The translations under genes were made by a program, and so were the position numbers. Below are positions 29,209 to 38,504 of a stretch of 64,000 nucleotides of DNA, in pieces. Below the pieces are notes generated by a model. The model did not search any database. It was not told where the DNA came from and worked only from the letters and a program-made list of their open reading frames with translations. Source of the DNA: Jiangella sp. DSM 45060 (GTDB lineage: Bacteria > Actinomycetota > Actinomycetes > Jiangellales > Jiangellaceae); contig NZ_LT629771.1 of assembly GCF_900105175.1 (NCBI RefSeq), positions 186,001 through 250,000 on the forward strand, written 5' to 3'. How positions within the stretch are numbered: the stretch's first letter is position 1; the number at the start of each line of letters is the position of its first letter.

Positions 29209-29745
29209 ATGTCCGGCGTGACGCGCCGCCGGGTCCTGCTGTTGCTGCCGCTGCTGACGCTGACCGCGTGCGGGTCGTCCGGACCGGCCGACGCGGACGA
29301 GCTGGCCGCCCGGGCGGCCTCGATCGGCGTCGACCCCGACGTCGTCTACGCGGTCTCGCTGGACGGCTTCGCACCGGCCTCCCAGTCGGCCGGGGTGATG
29401 GGCGACGCCGGCTTCGGGGTCGCCTACACCGCGCCGGACGGCCGGATGGCGATGCTCACCACCGACCCGCGCGGCGCGGCCGACCCCGGCTGCGTCGTGG
29501 CCGGCGACCAGCACGAGTGTGTCGCCGTGCACGACGGCGTCGCGGTGCGGTTGTCGGCCGCCGCGGACGCCGTCGACGAGGAGACGCTGCGCGCCGCGGT
29601 CGAGGGCGCGCACGCGCCGTCGGCGGACGAACTGGCCGCGCTGTTCGCGGACGCTCCCGACGGCGGCGGCGCACCGGTCGAGCGTGGCGACCTGCCGTCG
29701 TCCGGCGACGGCGCGCCGATCGACCCCGAGGGCGCGGCCGGATGA
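29209..29745 (+). CDS. Small lipoprotein of unknown function
   Basis: 178 residues, not recognised as a named family. An Arg-rich start, a hydrophobic core and the lipobox LTAC (Cys about 21) predict a surface lipoprotein. The rest (about 25-178) is acidic, with a pair of Cys (about 93 and 103: PGC...HEC) and no catalytic motif. GTG 29218 is an alternative start. It overlaps the next gene by 4 bases (ATGA) and lies just after the groEL terminator. Confidence 0.72.
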   Translation: MSGVTRRRVLLLLPLLTLTACGSSGPADADELAARAASIGVDPDVVYAVSLDGFAPASQSAGVMGDAGFGVAYTAPDGRMAMLTTDPRGAADPGCVVAGDQHECVAVHDGVAVRLSAAADAVDEETLRAAVEGAHAPSADELAALFADAPDGGGAPVERGDLPSSGDGAPIDPEGAAG

Positions 29746-30762
29746 CGACCCGCCTCGACCTGCTGCGCGAGAATGCTGCCGCCTACGCACGCACCGCGCT
29801 GACCTGCATCGATCGCGAGTATCCGCACCTGCCGATCATCTACGCCGTAGAACCGGGGCCGTATCCGTTGCACCGTGACCAGCATCCGGCGTTCTACGGC
29901 TCGCTGGACTGGCATTCGGCGGTCGAGATGCACTGGGTGCTGGTGCGGCTGCTCCGGCTGGCCGGTTCCGACCTGCCGCCGGCGCTGGCCACCTCGGTTC
30001 GGGAGGCGCTGGGCGCGCACCTGACTCCGTCGAACCCTGGCGCGGGAGGCCGAGTTCTTCGCGTCCGGGCCGGGCCGCACGCGGGAACGTCCCTACGGGT
30101 GGGGCTGGCTGCTGACGCTGGCGCACGAGCTGGCCGCGTGGTCCGACCCCGACGCGGACGCCTGGGCCGCCGCCGTCCGCCCGCTGGCCGACGTGCTGTC
30201 GGGGAACCTGGTGGGCTGGCTGCCGGCGCAGACCTACCCGGTGCGGGGCGGGCTGCACCCGAATTCGGCGTTCGGGCTGCTCCGCTGCTACGAGGGCGCA
30301 CCGGCGGAGCTGCGCGACGCGATCGACGACGCCGTCCGCCGGTGGTATCTCGACGACACCGACTATCCGGCGCACTACGAGCCGTCCGGCAGCGACTTCC
30401 TGTCGCCGGCGCTGGCCGAGGCCGAGCTGGTGGCGCGGGTGCTGCCGGCGGAGGCGTTCGGCGCCTGGTTCGCCGCGTTCCTCCCGCGCGCCGCGTCCTC
30501 GTCGCCGTCGCAGCTGTTCGCGCCGGTCACCGTCTCAGACCCGTCGGACGGGCAGCTCGCGCACCTGGCGGGGCTGAACCTCAGCCGGGCGTGGTCGATG
30601 CTGGCCGTCGCGTCGGCCTTGCCGGACGGTGCCCCAGCGGCGGCCGCGCTGACGGCGTCGGCCGCCGTGCACGCCGAGGCCGGACTGCCCTTTGTCGTCG
30701 GTGGCGACTACATGGTCGAGCACTGGCTCGCCGCCTACGCCGTCGGTTACCTGACCGCCTGA
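29742..30762 (+). pseudogene. DUF2891 family protein, frameshifted
   Basis: The first part runs in one frame from ATG 29742 (MTTRLDLLRENAAAYARTAL...) through HPAFYGSLDWHSAVEMHW, a hallmark of DUF2891. At the CCC run 30035-30037 the family similarity jumps to the next frame (LAREAEFFASGPGR...) and continues to the TGA at 30762 with TYPVRGGLHPNSAFGL and GGDYMVEHWLAAYAVGYLT. Removing one C gives a normal protein of about 339 residues. Either the gene is broken or one C is a sequencing error. DUF2891 proteins have no firmly known function. Overlaps the lipoprotein gene by 4 bases. Confidence 0.8.
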
Positions 30763-30769
30763 GCGTGAA

Positions 30770-30818
30770 GAAGCCCCGGCGCGGAATGGCCCGCAATGCG
30801 GAGACGCGCCGAGGCTTC
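30770..30818 (+). terminator. Terminator-like hairpin after the DUF2891 gene
   Basis: 14-base arms (30770-30783 and 30805-30818) pair with one mismatch around a 21-base loop. No T-tract. Confidence 0.6.
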
Positions 30819-30872
30819 GGCCGGGATCACTGGTGTTAGCGCACCTCCTCCAGCCACTGCCCATGGTAGCCG

Positions 30873-30902
30873 TTGACGGGCTGATTGTCCGAATGTCATG
30901 AT
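30873..30902 (+). promoter_or_regulatory. Candidate promoter of the small ORF
   Basis: TTGACG (30873-30878), 18 bases, CATGAT (30897-30902). Transcription from here would give a leader of about 100 nt before the small ORF at 31010. Confidence 0.4.
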
Positions 30903-30926
30903 GGTCGGCTAACTACATCGGGAATT

Positions 30927-30960
30927 CGCCCGGCGTAGTCCAGAGATGGGCTACCGGGCG
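30927..30960 (+). other. Stem-loop in the small-ORF leader
   Basis: CGCCCGG...TAG pairs with CTACCGGGCG, giving a 10-bp stem with a two-base bulge and a 12-base loop, about 40 bases before the small ORF's SD. It could be an operator or a cis-acting RNA element. The short sequence TGTTAGCGC occurs near 30834 and 30964, on both sides of this region. Confidence 0.4.
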
Positions 30961-31009
30961 GACTGTTAGCGCGGTTCACCGGTGCCCTCAGCACTCAGGA
31001 GGAAATCGA

Positions 31010-31183
31010 ATGGCCCGCACCAACAGGCGAGAGCGATCGATGCTGAGCAGGCTACGGAAGCTGCGTGAGCACACCGAGGTTCTGGGGGAGATCTCCAGTG
31101 ATCTGCGGAAGCTGCTCGAGGTCATCGCAACGCTCTCGGTTCTGGGTGTCGCCCTGCACCAGTTCGTCACGCTGCTGAGGTAG
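31010..31183 (+). CDS. Small protein, 57 residues, with hydrophobic C-terminal helix
   Basis: ATG 31010 is preceded by a perfect AGGAGG (30997-31002) with 7-base spacing, the best SD in the window, which supports real translation. The N-terminal third is strongly basic (MARTNRRERSMLSRLRKLRE). The middle is leucine-rich and could form a coiled coil (VLGEISSDLRKLLEV). The end (IATLSVLGVALHQFVTLL) is a single hydrophobic or amphipathic helix. No family recognised. The shape recalls small membrane-active peptides or membrane regulators. The surrounding DNA is less G+C-rich than its neighbours. Confidence 0.6.
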   Translation: MARTNRRERSMLSRLRKLREHTEVLGEISSDLRKLLEVIATLSVLGVALHQFVTLLR

Positions 31184-31240
31184 CGAGGCGAGCCGCAGGG
31201 AACGGGGTCGGTGGGAGCCGGACCTGGAGTGCGTCACTCG

Positions 31241-32629
31241 TCAGAAGCTCCCCTGCCAGACGCGGGGAGTGCGGATGCCGGGGCCGACCTCACCACTCGC
31301 GATCACCAGGTCGCCGTCCCAGTCGACGGCCGGGGTGGTGGCGGGAGGCGGGCCGGGGAACCAGCCGTCGACGCTCCAGCGGTCGCGGCGGGTGTCGTAG
31401 CGCAGGAGCTCGCCGTTGAAGCCGGTGTGGTGGTCGTAGATCCAGGTGACGACGTCGTTCTGGCGCTGCCACTCCGCCGATCCGGGCGGTGCCGCGTTCC
31501 GGAGCGCGACGTGGTGCTCGATGAGGTTCCAGCGGTCGATGTCCTTGTCGCCGCCGGCGACGACCAGCCCGGTGCGGCCGACGGGGTGGGCGAGCCCCGC
31601 GGTGACGCACCAGGGCAGGTCGGCGATCCGGTCCCAGCGCCGCCGCCGCGGCGAGTACGCGTACGCGTCGCGGTAGAACGTCCAGGTCTTGTCCGCGTGC
31701 TGCGCCCGCCCGCTGAGCAGGAAGAACCGGCCGTCCTGGGCGGCTCCGACGGCGACGGTGCGCGGGTCGCCCGGCCAGCGCGGCAGCGTCGTCCAGCCGC
31801 GGTCCGGACGGTCGAGGTCCAGGCCGTAGAAGTCGGCGCCCTCCGCGACGTACACGACGCCGTCGACGATGCCGGCGACCGCATACGACAACGGCCGGGG
31901 GAGCGGCGGCAGCTCGACCCGGTCGAGCCGGGACCGCCGCGCGTCCCAGCGCAGCAGGTAGACGTCGGCGAACTTCTCGGCCGGGCGCTGCAGCGTGCCG
32001 CCGGGGCCGCCGCGGTAGCCCTCGCCGCCGATCACCAGCACGCCGTCGCCGGTGCTCACCGTCGCCGCGTAACCGACGGCGTCGGGCAGCTGGCCGGCCG
32101 GCTGCCAGCCGCCGGTCCGCCGCGAGTAGACGAACGCGTCGGTCCAGTACACCTTGCCCAGCGTGTTCGCGCGGGTCGCCGTCAGCGCCGGCTCCGGGAA
32201 GTTCGCCCCGCCGGCGACGATGAGGTGGTCGCCGTGCGCGCCGGCGACGGGCCCGGCCAGCCCGAGCTGCGTCCAGTACGACTCCCCGACCGGGATGGCC
32301 GGGTGCCAGTCGACCCCGTTCGCGGGCACGTCGGGCAGCCGCCGCCACGTCGCCCCGCCGCCCGCCGGGCCAGCCGCGGCGTCGGCCGCGCCCGTCGCGT
32401 CGTCGTCACCTGCCGTGGTAGGTAGACCCCTCCCGGCCCGGGTGGGGCCCACCCTACGGGCGGGCACCGACACACTCGTCCGCGCCGACGAACCGGCCCC
32501 AGCCGACGCCCTCGCCTGAGCCGACGCCCGCGCCTGAGCTGACGCGCTCGTCTGCGTCGACGCGGTCCACGCCGCCGCGCCGGCCGCCGCTGCCAAGGTG
32601 AGTGCCGCTCGCCGTGTGAGATCCGTCAT
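31241..32629 (-). CDS. Kelch-type beta-propeller, N-acetylneuraminate epimerase (NanM)-like
   Basis: 462 residues from ATG 32629. A twin-arginine signal (TRRAALTLAAAAG) and an Ala/Gly/Ser-rich linker (to about residue 95) precede a six-bladed kelch domain. Its blades include LIVAGGANFPEP, VLVIGGEGYRGG, YVAEGADFYG and LVVAGGDKDIDRW, as in the permuted-mutarotase/NanM family that interconverts sialic acid anomers. Its divergent neighbour is a sialidase, which supports the role. The linker contains a copy of a dispersed repeat (32424-32472). An upstream start at 32728 would overlap the sialidase promoter and is rejected. Confidence 0.8.
   Translation of the reverse strand: MTDLTRRAALTLAAAAGAAAWTASTQTSASAQARASAQARASAGAGSSARTSVSVPARRVGPTRAGRGLPTTAGDDDATGAADAAAGPAGGGATWRRLPDVPANGVDWHPAIPVGESYWTQLGLAGPVAGAHGDHLIVAGGANFPEPALTATRANTLGKVYWTDAFVYSRRTGGWQPAGQLPDAVGYAATVSTGDGVLVIGGEGYRGGPGGTLQRPAEKFADVYLLRWDARRSRLDRVELPPLPRPLSYAVAGIVDGVVYVAEGADFYGLDLDRPDRGWTTLPRWPGDPRTVAVGAAQDGRFFLLSGRAQHADKTWTFYRDAYAYSPRRRRWDRIADLPWCVTAGLAHPVGRTGLVVAGGDKDIDRWNLIEHHVALRNAAPPGSAEWQRQNDVVTWIYDHHTGFNGELLRYDTRRDRWSVDGWFPGPPPATTPAVDWDGDLVIASGEVGPGIRTPRVWQGSF
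32424..32472 (-). repeat. Dispersed short repeat, copy C
   Basis: 49 bp that match 42047-42095 with one difference when read on the minus strand, and resemble the copies near 39.1 and 39.2 kb. It lies in frame within the linker of the epimerase-like gene, encoding SVPARRVGPTRAGRGL. Confidence 0.75.
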
Positions 32630-32643
32630 GTCGGATATCCGAC
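32630..32643. promoter_or_regulatory. 14-bp palindrome at the epimerase start
   Basis: GTCGGATATCCGAC is perfectly symmetric. It covers the minus-strand -10 box TCGGAT and touches the ATG, so a bound protein would block transcription. Confidence 0.5.
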
Positions 32644-32665
32644 CAAAGAGACGAGGGTTCGTCAA
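32637..32665 (-). promoter_or_regulatory. Promoter of the epimerase-like gene (leaderless)
   Basis: On the minus strand TTGACG (32660-32665), 17 bases and TCGGAT (32637-32642) are followed by 7 bases and the ATG. Confidence 0.55.
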
Positions 32666-32670
32666 CGTTC

Positions 32671-32700
32671 TTGACACATATCCCATATGTGATGTGGGAT
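32671..32700 (+). promoter_or_regulatory. Sialidase promoter with embedded operator
   Basis: TTGACA (32671-32676), 18 bases, TGGGAT (32695-32700). Within the spacer is a perfect inverted repeat, CACATAT-CCC-ATATGTG (32675-32691), a likely repressor site responding to sialic acid or a product. Confidence 0.6.
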
Positions 32701-32726
32701 GAATCTTCCCCGACGAAGGAGACCCC

Positions 32727-34562
32727 ATGCGCCGGCCCGTCGTCCTTGCCCTTGTTCTCGCGCTTCCAGCGACCGTTCTCGCAGCTCACGCTCCCGCACA
32801 GGCGTCGCCGCCGATCAGGCAGACCGTCGTCTTCGAGTCCGGTACCGAGGGTTACGACACGTTCCGCATCCCCGCGATCGTCCGCTCCGACAAGGGGACG
32901 CTGCTCGCGTTCGCCGAGGGCCGGGTCGGCGGCGGGGGCGACACCGGCGACATCGACCTGGTGCTGCGCCGCTCGTACGACGACGGCCGCACGTGGGGCC
33001 CGCTGCAGGTGGTCGGCGACAACGGCGTGAACGTCTTCGGCAACCCGACCCCCGTGGTCGACCCGAGCACCGGCGACGTCGTCCTGCTCAGCACCCACAA
33101 CGCCGGCGACGCCACCGAGGCCGAGATCATGCGCGGCGAGGTCACCCCCGAGCAGAGCCGCCGCGTGTTCGTCCAGCGCAGCAGCGACGACGGCGCCAGC
33201 TGGTCGGCCGCGCAGGACATCACGGCCGCCACCAAGCTGCCCGAGTGGCGCTGGTACGCCACCGGGCCGGTGCACGCCATCGCGCTGGAGCACGGCGAGC
33301 ACCGCGGGCGGCTCGTCGCGGCGGCGAACCACTCGACCAGCCCGCCGCCCGGCTCGTCCGACACCGGGCAGGAGGCGAAGTACTACGGCGCGCACTCCCT
33401 CTACAGCGACGACGGCGGCCTGACCTGGCAGCTCGGCGACGTCGACACCCCGCTGACCGGCGTCGTGAACCCGAACGAGAACACCGTCACCGAGCTCGCC
33501 GACGGCACCCTCTACTTCAACGCGCGCGACCAGAACGGCACCGGCGTCGGCACCCGCGCGACGACCACCAGCAGCGACGGCGGCGAGACGTTCGACGCGC
33601 CGTACGCGCTGGAGCCGGACATCGTCACCCCGGTCGTGCAGGGCTCGGTGCTGCGGCTGCCGCGCGCCGGCGACCGGCTCGTGTACTCCGGCCCGGCGAA
33701 CCCGACGGCCAGGCGGACGCTGCAGCTGCGGTACAGCTTCGACGAGGGCGCGACGTGGACCGGCGGGCCGGTGCTGCACGACGGGCCGGCGGCGTACTCC
33801 GACGTGGTCGTGGCCGGCGGGCGGACGCTCGGCGTGCTGTACGAGAACGGCGACACCGGGACGTACGAGCGCATCACGTTCGCGCGGGTGCCGTTCGCCG
33901 CGCTGGACCGCGGGCTGGCGCCGGTCACGACGACGCCGGACGCGTCGGGCGGCGGGCAGGACGGCGTCGTCGGCGGGTCGCCGGAGGTGGTCGCCGACGG
34001 TGCCGTGGACGCGGGGCTGCGACTCGCGGCGGGCGACTTCGTGGCGGTGCCGCGGAGCTCTCGCGTCGACGTCGGCGCCGGGCCGTTCACCGCGGCCGGC
34101 TGGTTCCGTACCGACGCCGCCGCCGACCAGGCGCTGCTGTGGGCGTACAACTCGGGCAGCGGGCGGGACCAGTGGTGGGTCCGGCTCGAGCCCGGGGCGA
34201 ACCGGATCCGGGCACTGATCGACACCTCGCTGGGCAGCGGCACGCTGGTCGCGCCGGGCTCGTTCGCCGACGGCGCCTGGCACCACGTGGCGCTGGTCCG
34301 CGGTGACGACGGGGTGGCCCTCTACGTCGACGGTGCCCTGGCCGCGTCGGCCGGGCCGGTCGCGGGCTCCGTCACCACCGACGCCGCCATCGGCCTGCAC
34401 CTGGGCCAGCGGCCGGACGGCGCCAACCAGCTGCTCGGCGACCTCGACGACGTCTGGCTGCTCGGCCGGGCGGCGGCCGCGGACGAGCTCGCCGCGCTGG
34501 CCGCCGGTGCCGCCGTCGGAGACCCGCTCGTGCACCTGCCGCTCGACGAGCTGAGCCGCTGA
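32727..34562 (+). CDS. Secreted sialidase (GH33) with C-terminal LamG-like domain
   Basis: 611 residues. Signal peptide 1-26 ends in AQA. The catalytic propeller (about 30-390) has the FRIP motif (DTFRIPAIV) holding the first Arg of the triad, and Asp-boxes SYDDGRTW, SSDDGASW, SDDGGLTW, SSDGGETF and SFDEGATW. A concanavalin-A/LamG-type domain (about 430-600; FTAAGWFRTD, WHHVALVRGDDGVALYVDG) probably binds glycan. It releases terminal sialic acids outside the cell. SD GAAGGAG precedes ATG 32727. Divergent from the sialic-acid-epimerase-like gene. Confidence 0.92.
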   Translation: MRRPVVLALVLALPATVLAAHAPAQASPPIRQTVVFESGTEGYDTFRIPAIVRSDKGTLLAFAEGRVGGGGDTGDIDLVLRRSYDDGRTWGPLQVVGDNGVNVFGNPTPVVDPSTGDVVLLSTHNAGDATEAEIMRGEVTPEQSRRVFVQRSSDDGASWSAAQDITAATKLPEWRWYATGPVHAIALEHGEHRGRLVAAANHSTSPPPGSSDTGQEAKYYGAHSLYSDDGGLTWQLGDVDTPLTGVVNPNENTVTELADGTLYFNARDQNGTGVGTRATTTSSDGGETFDAPYALEPDIVTPVVQGSVLRLPRAGDRLVYSGPANPTARRTLQLRYSFDEGATWTGGPVLHDGPAAYSDVVVAGGRTLGVLYENGDTGTYERITFARVPFAALDRGLAPVTTTPDASGGGQDGVVGGSPEVVADGAVDAGLRLAAGDFVAVPRSSRVDVGAGPFTAAGWFRTDAAADQALLWAYNSGSGRDQWWVRLEPGANRIRALIDTSLGSGTLVAPGSFADGAWHHVALVRGDDGVALYVDGALAASAGPVAGSVTTDAAIGLHLGQRPDGANQLLGDLDDVWLLGRAAAADELAALAAGAAVGDPLVHLPLDELSR

Positions 34563-34575
34563 CCTCGTACCCTGA

Positions 34576-34602
34576 GTGTCCCTGACGCTGAGAGAGGGAC
34601 AC
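34576..34602 (+). promoter_or_regulatory. SD-sequestering hairpin before the LLM gene
   Basis: GTGTCCCT (34576-34583) pairs perfectly with AGGGACAC (34595-34602), the sequence right before the ATG that carries the ribosome-binding purines. TACCCT at 34569-34574 could be the -10 box. Confidence 0.45.
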
Positions 34603-34603
34603 G

Positions 34604-35593
34604 ATGAGCCGTGCGCGGGTCGGGTACAGCGCCATGTTGGAGCGGTTCGCGCCGTCCGAGGTGGTGCAACTGACGGTGGCGGCCGAGGAGGCCGGGTTCG
34701 ACGGCGTCATGGCCGACGACCACTTCCAGCCGTGGACGCCGCAGCAGGGGCAGGCCGGGTTCGTCTGGAACGTCATGACGGCGATGGCCGAGCGCACCCG
34801 CGGCTCGGTCGGCGTCGGCGCGACCTGCCCGTCGTTCCGCTGGCACCCGGCGGTCGTCGCGCAGGCGGCGGCAACGCTGGAGCAGCTGTACCCGGGGCGG
34901 CACTGGCTCGGCATCGGGTCCGGCGAGGCCATCAGCGAGCACGTCGTCGGCGGGTACTGGCCCGAGGCGCCGCAGCGCATCGCCCGCATGTTCGAGGCGG
35001 TGGAGATCATCCAGAAGCTCTTCACCGGCCGCGACGTCCGCCACGACGGCCGGTTCTTCACCCTCGAGCGCACCCGCCTCTGGACCATGCCCGACGCGCC
35101 GCCGCCGGTCTACATCGCGACGTCCGGCCCGATCACCGCCCGCCGGGCCGGCGCCTCCTGCGACGGCATGATCACCGTCGCCAGCACGCCCGAGAAGGTG
35201 GCGTCCCTCTTCGCCCGGTTCGACGATGGCGCCCGCTCGAACGGCAAGGACCCGTCGACGCTGGCGAAGATCGTGCAGGTGCACCTGTCGTGGGCGCCCG
35301 ACCCGGCCGAGGCCGCCGCCCAGGCGTTGCGCGAATGGCCCAACGGCGCCATGCGCTTCTCCAAGGCCGACCTCCGTTCCCCCTACGACGTCGACCAGAT
35401 CGCCCGCATGGTCCGCGTCGAGGACTTCGACGGCCGGGTCACCATCTCCGCCGACCTCGACGTGCACCGCCAGGAGCTCCAGCGCTACCTCGACGCCGGC
35501 GCCACCCACCTCTATCTGCACGACGCCGGCCCCGACCAGCGCACCTGGATCGACGTGTTCGGCCGCGAGGTCCTCCCGAAGCTCACGGCCTGA
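34604..35593 (+). CDS. F420-dependent LLM-class oxidoreductase (F420 G6P-dehydrogenase-like family)
   Basis: 329 residues. It begins VGYSAMLERFAPSEVVQL, with ADDHFQPW near residue 40 and GIGSGEAISEHVVGGYWP near 100. This is the pattern of the luciferase-like subfamily that includes F420-dependent glucose-6-phosphate dehydrogenase; the exact substrate is unknown. The TIM-barrel is probably cytoplasmic and uses coenzyme F420 as hydride carrier. It faces a convergent importer whose proposed cargo is an F420 precursor, with stops only 6 bases apart. Confidence 0.85.
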   Translation: MSRARVGYSAMLERFAPSEVVQLTVAAEEAGFDGVMADDHFQPWTPQQGQAGFVWNVMTAMAERTRGSVGVGATCPSFRWHPAVVAQAAATLEQLYPGRHWLGIGSGEAISEHVVGGYWPEAPQRIARMFEAVEIIQKLFTGRDVRHDGRFFTLERTRLWTMPDAPPPVYIATSGPITARRAGASCDGMITVASTPEKVASLFARFDDGARSNGKDPSTLAKIVQVHLSWAPDPAEAAAQALREWPNGAMRFSKADLRSPYDVDQIARMVRVEDFDGRVTISADLDVHRQELQRYLDAGATHLYLHDAGPDQRTWIDVFGREVLPKLTA

Positions 35594-35599
35594 CGAGGG

Positions 35600-36396
<797 letters not shown>

Positions 36397-36400
<4 letters not shown>

Positions 36401-37476
36401 CGGCCTACCCTCCGGCGACGCAACAGGACGGCGAACGCGGGCGCGCCGAGGAACGCCGTGACGACGCCCACCGGCAGCTCGCGCGGATCGAACAGCGTGC
36501 GGGCCAGCGTGTCGGCCCAGATCATGAAGCTCGCGCCGGCCAGCGCCGCCAGCGGCAGCACCCGCCGGTGCCCGGAGCCGACGACGAACCTGACGGCGTG
36601 CGGCAGCATCAGCCCGACGAACCCGATGGCCCCGCTGACGGCGACGGCGGCCCCGGTGAGCAGCGCGACCAGCGTCAGCAGCGTCCACCGGGTCGCGTTG
36701 ACGTTGATGCCCAGCGTCGACGCGGTGCTGTCGCCGAACGCGAACGCGTCCAGCGTCCGGGCCCGCGACACCAGCGCCGTCCCGACCACGACGACGGCGA
36801 CCCAGACGATCGCCGCGTCGGTCCACGACGCGCCGCCGAGCGAGCCGAGCAGCCAGCTGAGGATCTCGCGGTAGGAGTCGCCTGTCGCCGACCAGAAGAT
36901 GATGAACGACGTCGCCGCCGAGCACAGGTACGACACCGCCAGCCCGGCCAGCACCGTCCGCGTCGGCGCCAGTTCGCCGCGGCGGTTGGCCAGCGCGAAC
37001 GTCACTACGAGCGCCAGCAGCGCGCCGGCGAACGCGGCGACCGGCAGCCCGAGCCAGCCGATGCCCAGGATCAGCACCGCCACGGCCCCGACCGACGCGC
37101 CGGACGACAGGCCCAGCAGGTACGGGTCGGCCAGCGGGTTGCGCGTCAGCGTCTGCATGACGGCGCCACAGAGGGCCAGCGCGGCGCCCACCGCGGCCGC
37201 CGTCAGCACCCGCGGCAGCCGCAGCTCCCACACGATGCCGTCACGCAGCACCGACAGCGACGTCGAGGTCAGCCCCAGGTGGTCGCCGATCGAGCGCCAC
37301 ACGTCGAGCGGGTGCAGGTCGGCCGAGCCGATCGTCACCGCGAGCGTCACCGACGCCGCCAGCACGACCGCCATGGCGGTGATCCAGGCGGTCGTGCGCG
37401 CGGCCGTCCGTCCCGACGGTGCGTCCGCGGGCGCGGGCGGAGGTGCGCCGGTCGCCGGTGCCGTCGTCGTGGTCAC
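36397..37476 (-). CDS. FecCD-type ABC transporter permease (proposed F420-0 importer)
   Basis: 359 residues from GTG 37476, which overlaps the binding-protein stop. After a Pro/Ala-rich cytoplasmic start there are about nine to ten helices. FecCD/BtuC motifs include LRLPRVLTAAAVGAALALCGAVMQ, NPLADPYLLGLSSGASVGA and GFVGLMLPHAVR (the ATPase-coupling loop). Homodimer expected in the membrane. Confidence 0.9.
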
Positions 37477-38501
37477 TGGTCCAGCGCCTCCAGCTGGGCC
37501 GCGAGGTCGACGACGGCCTGCGCGTTGCGGACGCCCGCCTCGGCCGCCGGGAACGGCAGCCGCAGATACCGCTGCTCGGCGACGGCGGGCAGCGCGGCGG
37601 TGGCCGGATTGCCCTCGAGTCGCTCGATCTTGCTGTCGGCGGTGTTCCACGCGGCGTCGACCAGGACGATCACGTCGGGGTCGCGGTCGATGACCTGCTC
37701 CCAGCTGACGTTCGACCAGGTGGCGTCGACGTCGGCGAAGATGTTCTCGACGCCGAGCTCGCGCATCACCATGGCCGGCGCGCCGATGTCGCCGCCGACG
37801 AACGGCGCGTCCTCGCCGGAGGAGTACCAGAGCGCCGTCAGCCCGTCGCCGGGCGCCTCGACCTGGTCGAGCAGCGCCTGCTGCTCGGCGATCAGCTCGT
37901 CGGCGCGCTCGGTGGCGCCGAAGAACGACGCGACCTCACGGATCTCCGCGAACAGCTCGTCGAACGTCATCGGGTCGGGCTGGTACTCGGGCTCCTGGCA
38001 GGCGGCCGGGGACACGTACGTCGCGATGCCGAAGTCGGCCAGCGATGACCGGTCACCGGCGGTGTCGGCGCCGAAGTTGCTCTCCCAGCCGCCGTAGACG
38101 AAGTCGGGCTCGACGTCGAGCAGGGCCTCCTGGCCGGGCACGTTGTCGGACAGCACGGGGACGTCGTCGAGGTCGCCCGCATAGTCGTCCGGCAGCGGGC
38201 CGTCGGAGAACGCGGTGCCGACGAGGCGGTCGGCGAGGCCGAGCGCGAGCATCATCTCCGTCGCGGTCGACTTGATGGTGACGACGCGCTCCGGCGGGCT
38301 GTCGATGCTCACCTCGGTGCCGCAGTTGTCGACGGTGACCGGCGTGAACTCGCCGGCCGTACCGGTTGCGGCCGCCTCGGTCTGGCCGGCCTCGGCCGGG
38401 TCGTCATCGGCCGAGCAGCCGGTCAGCACGACCGTCGCGACCGCGCCGGCCGCGACGCCGACGAGGGCAGCGCGGAACGTTCGGAAAGGGAATAGCGCCA
38501 C
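37473..38501 (-). CDS. ABC transporter substrate-binding lipoprotein (proposed F420-0 binding protein)
   Basis: 342 residues from GTG 38501, with lipobox VLTGC (Cys29). The type III binding fold has DNCGTEVSIDSPPERVVTI, STATEMMLALGLADRLVG, DFVYGGWESNFG and a C-terminal WNTADSKIERLEGNP. From memory these match the clade annotated as putative F420-0 transporter binding protein more closely than iron-siderophore binders. No database search was possible. An F420-dependent oxidoreductase follows the cassette, which fits. GGAGA lies five bases before the GTG but is inside a hairpin. Confidence 0.82.
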   Translation of the reverse strand: MALFPFRTFRAALVGVAAGAVATVVLTGCSADDDPAEAGQTEAAATGTAGEFTPVTVDNCGTEVSIDSPPERVVTIKSTATEMMLALGLADRLVGTAFSDGPLPDDYAGDLDDVPVLSDNVPGQEALLDVEPDFVYGGWESNFGADTAGDRSSLADFGIATYVSPAACQEPEYQPDPMTFDELFAEIREVASFFGATERADELIAEQQALLDQVEAPGDGLTALWYSSGEDAPFVGGDIGAPAMVMRELGVENIFADVDATWSNVSWEQVIDRDPDVIVLVDAAWNTADSKIERLEGNPATAALPAVAEQRYLRLPFPAAEAGVRNAQAVVDLAAQLEALDQ

Positions 38502-38504
38502 TGG

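Noticed and set aside
29268-30839. A single 523-residue protein spanning the lipoprotein and DUF2891 regions
   Set aside because: That frame is Arg-rich noise before 29742 and after about 30036; family similarity lies in the ATG-29742 frame and then in the next frame, so a frameshift is the better reading.
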